Source: CADEDH01 sp050330635 (GTDB taxonomy: Bacteria; Actinomycetota; Acidimicrobiia; Acidimicrobiales; SZUA-35). Taken from it: a DNA stretch of 64,000 nucleotides. The stretch is from positions 62,001-126,000 of the forward strand of contig JBHJNQ010000053.1 in the NCBI GenBank assembly GCA_050330635.1, in the 5' to 3' direction. Below the pieces are notes generated by a model that was not told the origin of the DNA, did not search any database, and saw nothing but the letters and a program-made list of their open reading frames with translations. Each line of letters begins with the position of its first letter. The stretch's first letter is position 1. The translations under genes were made by a program, and so were the position numbers. Of this stretch, positions 60,327 through 64,000 are shown piece after piece.

Positions 60327-60626
60327 TCAGGGTTGGAGCGAGGCCAACAGGTCGGCCACGGAGTGGTGCTCCTCCAGCGGGTGGCGGAGCGGGCGGTCGG
60401 TGCTGACCTGGTAGCGGTTCCGGCGCCCGATCCTCTCGTGAGTCAGATAGCCGGCGGCCTCGAGCTCGCCGATGATCTTCTGCACCGCGCCGACGGTGAT
60501 CCCGACGGCGTGGGCGATGTCGCGTTGGCGTAGCTCGGGATTCCGGTGAATGGCGACGAGCACGTGGGCGTGGTTGGTGAGGAAGGTCCACGACGGCACG
60601 TTCCGCTGGGGTGCGACCAGATCCAT
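60327..60626 (-). CDS. Small MarR-like winged-helix regulator
   Basis: 99 residues from ATG 60626. Winged helix: TFLTNHAHVLVAIHRNPELR with DIAHAVGITVGAVQKIIGEL and YLTHERIGRRNRYQVSTDRP. Divergent from the carbonic anhydrase gene with 55 bases between starts, and just upstream of the monooxygenase-amidase operon on the same strand. Either may be its target. Confidence 0.82.
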   Translation of the reverse strand: MDLVAPQRNVPSWTFLTNHAHVLVAIHRNPELRQRDIAHAVGITVGAVQKIIGELEAAGYLTHERIGRRNRYQVSTDRPLRHPLEEHHSVADLLASLQP

Positions 60627-60681
60627 CACACCACAATAGACTAATCGGAACATGCCAATCGAAAGAGGTGCTCGACCCCCC

Positions 60682-61221
60682 ATGACCGAGTTCCGCCCCA
60701 GCGCCGATGAGCTGCTCGCCCACAACGCCCGCTTCGCCCGCAACTTCGCCGACCACGACCTCCAGGTCGAGCCGACCCGGCATCTGGCGATCGTGTCGTG
60801 CATGGATTCCCGCATCGACGCCTTCACCATCCTCGGGCTCGACAACGGCGAGGCCCACATCGTCCGCAACGCCGGGGGCATCATCACCGACGACGTCATC
60901 CGCTCCCTCTGCCTCTCCCAGCGCTTCCTCGGCACCCGCGAGATCATCCTCGTGCACCACACCGACTGCGGTCTGCAGAAGGTCGACGAGGCCGAGTTCC
61001 GCCAGGAGCTGGCGGCGGAGCTCGGGGTCAAGCCCTGGTGGTCGCTCGAGACGTTCGACGACCCCTACCTCGACGTCCGCCAATCGATCGAGCGTCTCCA
61101 CCTCACCCCGTTCATCCGCCACAAGGAACACATCCGGGGCTTCGTCTACGACGTCACCGATGGCCGGTTGCGGGAGGTCGAGCGAGTCGCCCCCTCCGGC
61201 GGTGGCGTCGCCGCCCCGTGA
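60682..61221 (+). CDS. Beta-class carbonic anhydrase
   Basis: 179 residues from ATG 60682 (ATG 60652 in frame would add 10). Zinc and catalytic residues: CMDSR (Cys about 40, Asp 42, Arg 44) and HHTDCG (His and Cys about 94-98). IVRNAGGIITDDVIRSL is typical. Interconverts CO2 and bicarbonate. A single gene. Confidence 0.92.
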   Translation: MTEFRPSADELLAHNARFARNFADHDLQVEPTRHLAIVSCMDSRIDAFTILGLDNGEAHIVRNAGGIITDDVIRSLCLSQRFLGTREIILVHHTDCGLQKVDEAEFRQELAAELGVKPWWSLETFDDPYLDVRQSIERLHLTPFIRHKEHIRGFVYDVTDGRLREVERVAPSGGGVAAP

Positions 61222-61284
61222 GGGGCGCGCCGCGGTCGGGGCACCCCACACGGACGGCCCTGGGGTCCATTACGATGTTTGGCG

Positions 61285-63147
61285 ATGGCGGCAGATCGAT
61301 GGCGTGACGACCGATCCGCCGCCGAAGGGCGGTTGGAGGCGCTGGCCCAGGAGGCGGCGCGGGCCGCTGCCCTCTGGGAGGAGGGGAGCGTCGACGAGGC
61401 GATCGCCATCGAGGAGCGCATCGTGGCGCAGCGGGTCGACCTGCTCGGCGAGGACGACCCCCGCACGCTGACCGCCATCGCCGACCTCGCCGCCTCCTAC
61501 CGGGAAGCCGGCCGGCCCGACGACGCCGTCGTCCTCGATCAGCGGGTGGCCGACGGCCGTCACCGCCTGCTCGGTCCCGACCACCTCCACACCCTGGCGG
61601 CCGAGGCGAACCTTGCCGCCTCGCTGTGGGACGTCGGTCGACTCGACGAAGCGATCGTGCTCGAGGAGCGGGTCCTGGCCGGGCGGGCCGCCGTGCTCGG
61701 CCACCGCCACGTCGACACGATGCGGGCGGCCGCCATCGTGGCCAACGCCTACCGCCGGGTCGGCCGCATCGACGAGGCCATCGCCCTCCAGGAGTCGCTG
61801 CTGAACGACCGGGAGGCAACGGCCGGACCGTACGCTCCGGCCACCCTCAACGCCAGGGCCGAGCTGGCGGCCTCCTACCGAGCCCTCGGTCGGGGAGCGG
61901 AGGCGGCGTCACTCGACGAGCAGGTGGTGGCCGCCTCGATTGCAGCCAACGGAACACGCCACCTGCGGACCCTCACGGCCCGGCTCGATCTCGCCGCCTC
62001 CTACGACGAGCTCGGCCGGTCGATCGACGCCATCACGCTCGAGGAGGGGGTTGTCCGGGGCCGCCGGTCCAGGCTCGGCGATCACCACCTCGAGACCGTC
62101 GAGGCGGCCGGCCGCCTCGCCGCCTCGTACCGGGACGTCGGCCGACTGGGGGAAGCCATCGACATCGAGCGGTGGGTGCTCTCGGTCCGGCAGTCGTTGC
62201 TCGCATCCCACCATCCGCTCACCCTCCTGGCCCGCACCAGCCTCGCCCGGTCGCTGCGCCAGGCGGCCCGGACCGACGAGGCGATCACCCTCGAGGAGTC
62301 GGTGCTGGCCGAGCGAATCGCCCGTCAGGGTCACCTCCATCCCGACACGCTGACGGTGAAGGCCGACCTGGCGTCGTCGTATGCCGTGGCGGGCCGCCTC
62401 GAGGAGGCCATGGAGCTGGAGGAGCGGGTCCTGGCCGACGCCACCGCAGTGTTGGGTGAGCAGCATCCGTCGACGATCATCGCCCTCGGCGACCTGGCCA
62501 TCTCGTATCGCCTGGTGGGCCGGGTGGCCGAGGCCGTCGGCCTGGAGGAACAGGTGGTGGCGAGGACGGCCGCCGTGCTCGGCGACCTCCATCCGACGGC
62601 CCTGACCGCCCTGGGCAACCTGGCCGCCTCCTACCGGGTGGCCGGCCTCGTCGGTGAGGCGATCGCCCTGGAGGAGCAGGTGCTGGCCGACACGGCCGCC
62701 GTGTTGGGTGATCGGCACCCCCGCACCCTCATCGCCCTCGGTAACCTGGCGGTCTCCTACCGCAACGCCGGGCGGGTCGACGAGGCCATCGCTCTCGACG
62801 AGCAGGTCCTGGCCGACCGCCTCTCGGTCCTCGGCCCGGCCCACCTCGACACGCTCGTGGCCCGGGCCAACCTCGCCGCCTCCTACGCCAGAGCGGGTCG
62901 CCTCGCCGAGGCGGCGGCGATCTACGAGCACGTGGTCGACGGTCGTCGTCGACTCCTGGGCGACGAGCACCCCACCACCCTGTGGTCGCGGGAGCGGCTT
63001 GCCATCGCCTATCACGACGCCGGCCGCCACGACGAGGCGGTGTCGTCCCTGCGGGAGACGCTGTCGGCGGTGGGGCGGGGCCACGAGGACGACCACCCCG
63101 ACGTCGAACGGCTGCGCCGCCTGCTCGAGGCGTGGACCGACAGCTGA
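61285..63147 (+). CDS. Tetratricopeptide-repeat protein with fourteen 42-residue repeats
   Basis: 620 residues from ATG 61285, with a -10-like TACGAT at 61271-61276. Almost the whole protein consists of about 14 tandem repeats of 42 residues with consensus LAASYR-x2-GR-x2-EAI-x-LEE and VL-x9-LG-x2-HP-x-TL, the kinesin-light-chain/TPR-10 type. No enzymatic, membrane or DNA-binding domain is attached. Likely a scaffold for protein-protein contacts. In related bacteria such repeat proteins are often linked to NB-ARC or CHAT proteins, but none is nearby. Confidence 0.9.
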   Translation: MAADRWRDDRSAAEGRLEALAQEAARAAALWEEGSVDEAIAIEERIVAQRVDLLGEDDPRTLTAIADLAASYREAGRPDDAVVLDQRVADGRHRLLGPDHLHTLAAEANLAASLWDVGRLDEAIVLEERVLAGRAAVLGHRHVDTMRAAAIVANAYRRVGRIDEAIALQESLLNDREATAGPYAPATLNARAELAASYRALGRGAEAASLDEQVVAASIAANGTRHLRTLTARLDLAASYDELGRSIDAITLEEGVVRGRRSRLGDHHLETVEAAGRLAASYRDVGRLGEAIDIERWVLSVRQSLLASHHPLTLLARTSLARSLRQAARTDEAITLEESVLAERIARQGHLHPDTLTVKADLASSYAVAGRLEEAMELEERVLADATAVLGEQHPSTIIALGDLAISYRLVGRVAEAVGLEEQVVARTAAVLGDLHPTALTALGNLAASYRVAGLVGEAIALEEQVLADTAAVLGDRHPRTLIALGNLAVSYRNAGRVDEAIALDEQVLADRLSVLGPAHLDTLVARANLAASYARAGRLAEAAAIYEHVVDGRRRLLGDEHPTTLWSRERLAIAYHDAGRHDEAVSSLRETLSAVGRGHEDDHPDVERLRRLLEAWTDS

Positions 63148-63260
63148 CCGCCGCCCCGGCGCGGGCCATCGACCAGCACGGTCAGCTGAACCTCGAGACC
63201 GACCAGGAGCTCTACGGCCGCATCGTGCTCGGTCTGGAGCCCGCCACCCCCGTCATCTGA
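63147..63260 (+). pseudogene. Short 3' gene fragment after the TPR gene
   Basis: The frame ARAIDQHGQLNLETDQELYG with RIVLGLEPATPVI ends at TGA 63260 and looks like a protein C-terminus. A 15-codon frame MAGPEIEFDVVLDGA (63270-63317) follows. Neither has a full gene; both may be debris from lost genes. Unrecognised. Confidence 0.3.
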
Positions 63261-63321
63261 GAGCGCGACATGGCGGGTCCGGAGATCGAGTTCGACGTCG
63301 TCCTCGACGGGGCCTGACCGG

Positions 63322-63720
63322 TCAGCAACGGGGGCGGTGGTCCGCAGCGGGCTCCGTCGGGAGGCCGGCGCGCTTCCAGGCCCGATAACCGCCGACGATG
63401 TCGGCCGCCGACACGTGACCGATCTGGCGGAGGCTGTCGGCGGCCAGGCTGGAGGCGTAGCCGTCGTTGCAGGCCACGATGATCTCGTTGTCGAGATCGG
63501 CCAGCACCGGATGGGGGACTTCGGCGTCCGGGTCGGCCCGCCACTCGAGCGTGTTGCGGGTCACCACCACGGCGCCAGGTATGCAGCCCTCGGCGGCCCG
63601 GTCGGCCGAGTCGCGGGTGTCGACGATGACGGCCCCGGCGGCCTGGGCCGCGGCCGCCTGGTGGGGCGAGAGCCGACGGATACGCGACCGTACCTCCTCG
63701 AGCCGCTCGTCGATCGACAT
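63322..63720 (-). CDS. Rhodanese-like domain protein
   Basis: 132 residues from ATG 63720. Single rhodanese fold: LSPHQAAAAQAAGAVIVDTR, GCIPGAVVVTRNTLEWRADP, and active-site loop IVACNDGYASSLAADSLRQI with the catalytic Cys. It transfers sulfane sulfur or acts as a sulfur carrier. It follows the thiolase on the same strand with a hairpin between them. Confidence 0.87.
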   Translation of the reverse strand: MSIDERLEEVRSRIRRLSPHQAAAAQAAGAVIVDTRDSADRAAEGCIPGAVVVTRNTLEWRADPDAEVPHPVLADLDNEIIVACNDGYASSLAADSLRQIGHVSAADIVGGYRAWKRAGLPTEPAADHRPRC

Positions 63721-63744
63721 TCGCGGCGGGGCAGGGGCGATCGA

Positions 63745-63773
63745 CGGTGGGGGACGGTGACGGTCCCCCACCG
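63745..63773 (-). terminator. Hairpin between thiolase and rhodanese genes
   Basis: 11-bp stem (63745-63755 with 63763-63773, core GTGGGGGAC/GTCCCCCAC) and a 7-base loop, 6 bases after the thiolase stop on the minus strand. No U-run. Acts presumably as terminator or processing site. Confidence 0.6.
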
Positions 63774-63779
63774 CCACGA

Positions 63780-64000
63780 TCAGAAGATCTCGATCAGGCC
63801 GGCTGCGCCCTGGCCGCCACCGATACACATGGTCACCACGCCCCAGCGGGCACCGCGTCGCTTGCCCTCGAGCAGGACGTGGCCGGCGCACCGGGTGCCG
63901 GTCATGCCGAACGGGTGACCGATGGCGATCGAGCCGCCGTTGACGTTGTACTTCTCGGGATCGATACCGAGGGTGTCGCGGGCGTAGAGGCACTGGCTGG
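63780..64000 (-). CDS. Acetyl-CoA acetyltransferase (thiolase), C-terminal part
   Basis: The window edge cuts the gene; 73 codons remain. They show the thiolase C-terminus: NVNGGSIAIGHPFGMTGTRC with the active-site His, and VVTMCIGGGQGAAGLIEIF with the catalytic Cys. Thiolases make or cleave 3-ketoacyl-CoA. The N-terminal Cys nucleophile lies outside the window. Confidence 0.93.
   Translation of the reverse strand, partial: SQCLYARDTLGIDPEKYNVNGGSIAIGHPFGMTGTRCAGHVLLEGKRRGARWGVVTMCIGGGQGAAGLIEIF

Noticed and set aside
61285..63147. Tandem repeats as a CRISPR array or satellite
   Set aside because: The 126-base units encode one continuous protein of degenerate TPR repeats; there are no identical repeats with unique spacers.
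1..64000. tRNA, rRNA, CRISPR, integrase, transposase or phage genes
   Set aside because: None was recognised on reading both strands; a covariance-model search would be needed to exclude small RNAs.

Overview
The window is high-GC DNA with short intergenic gaps, many GTG starts and many 4-bp ATGA/GTGA gene overlaps. The gene families present (UPF0182 membrane protein, several ECF sigma/anti-sigma genes, mycoredoxin-like protein, PadR, a large AAA-LuxR regulator) suggest an actinobacterium, possibly of the class Acidimicrobiia. That placement is an inference, not a measurement. No rRNA, tRNA, CRISPR array, insertion sequence or phage gene was recognised.

Layout. (1) 1-7140: UPF0182 protein, nicotinate phosphoribosyltransferase, a DUF21/CBS membrane protein, and gene remnants. 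(2) 7183-16585: a redox/transport island whose families recall the poorly understood E. coli ydjXYZ-ynjABCDEF operon: YnjB-like binding protein, YnjD-like ATPase, two permeases equivalent to the two halves of YnjC, a YnjF-like CDP-alcohol phosphotransferase, a TVP38 protein and a mercuric-reductase-like flavoprotein. They are followed by an ECF sigma/zinc anti-sigma pair, an AhpD-like and a peroxiredoxin-like protein, and DoxX. The AhpD-like and peroxiredoxin-like genes each have an in-frame TGA exactly at a redox-cysteine position (CxxU and UxxC). Each TGA is followed by a hairpin that fits the bacterial SECIS pattern, and both hairpins have the same CGUGC loop. They are best read as two selenoproteins in one operon. 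(3) 17284-24077: NrtS plus a Rieske/glutamate-synthase-like fusion, remnants of a Rieske/TPP enzyme, a DUF3179 protein, a Crp regulator and a flavin monooxygenase. (4) 24229-27462: a tightly coupled operon with an acyl-CoA-dehydrogenase-like flavoprotein, a PhnD-like protein without a signal peptide, and a TusA-like/ferritin-like fusion. (5) 27556-33194: ModA, HtpX, a HAD-ATPase fusion and an RlmI-type methyltransferase. (6) 33312-39727: FMO-OsmC-methyltransferase-OsmC operon, divergent from an AAA-LuxR regulator across a perfect 48-bp palindrome. (7) 39794-44468: Rrf2-PAS-membrane peptide, a response regulator with a truncated kinase, and several broken genes. (8) 44554-55197: ModBC under a PadR-type operator, sigma factor, radical SAM protein, flavoprotein disulfide reductase, GGDEF protein and small-molecule enzymes. 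(9) 55278-61221: hydrolase, ureohydrolase, amidase and amino-acid monooxygenase (a plausible arginine-to-GABA route), regulator and carbonic anhydrase. (10) 61285-64000: a 14-repeat TPR protein, a rhodanese and the end of a thiolase.

A striking general feature is the number of broken genes: internal deletions, frameshifts, lost ends and chimeric junctions occur at more than ten places. This is either real gene decay or an assembly/consensus problem, and the sequence alone cannot decide. Functional readings of the broken genes should be treated with that in mind.
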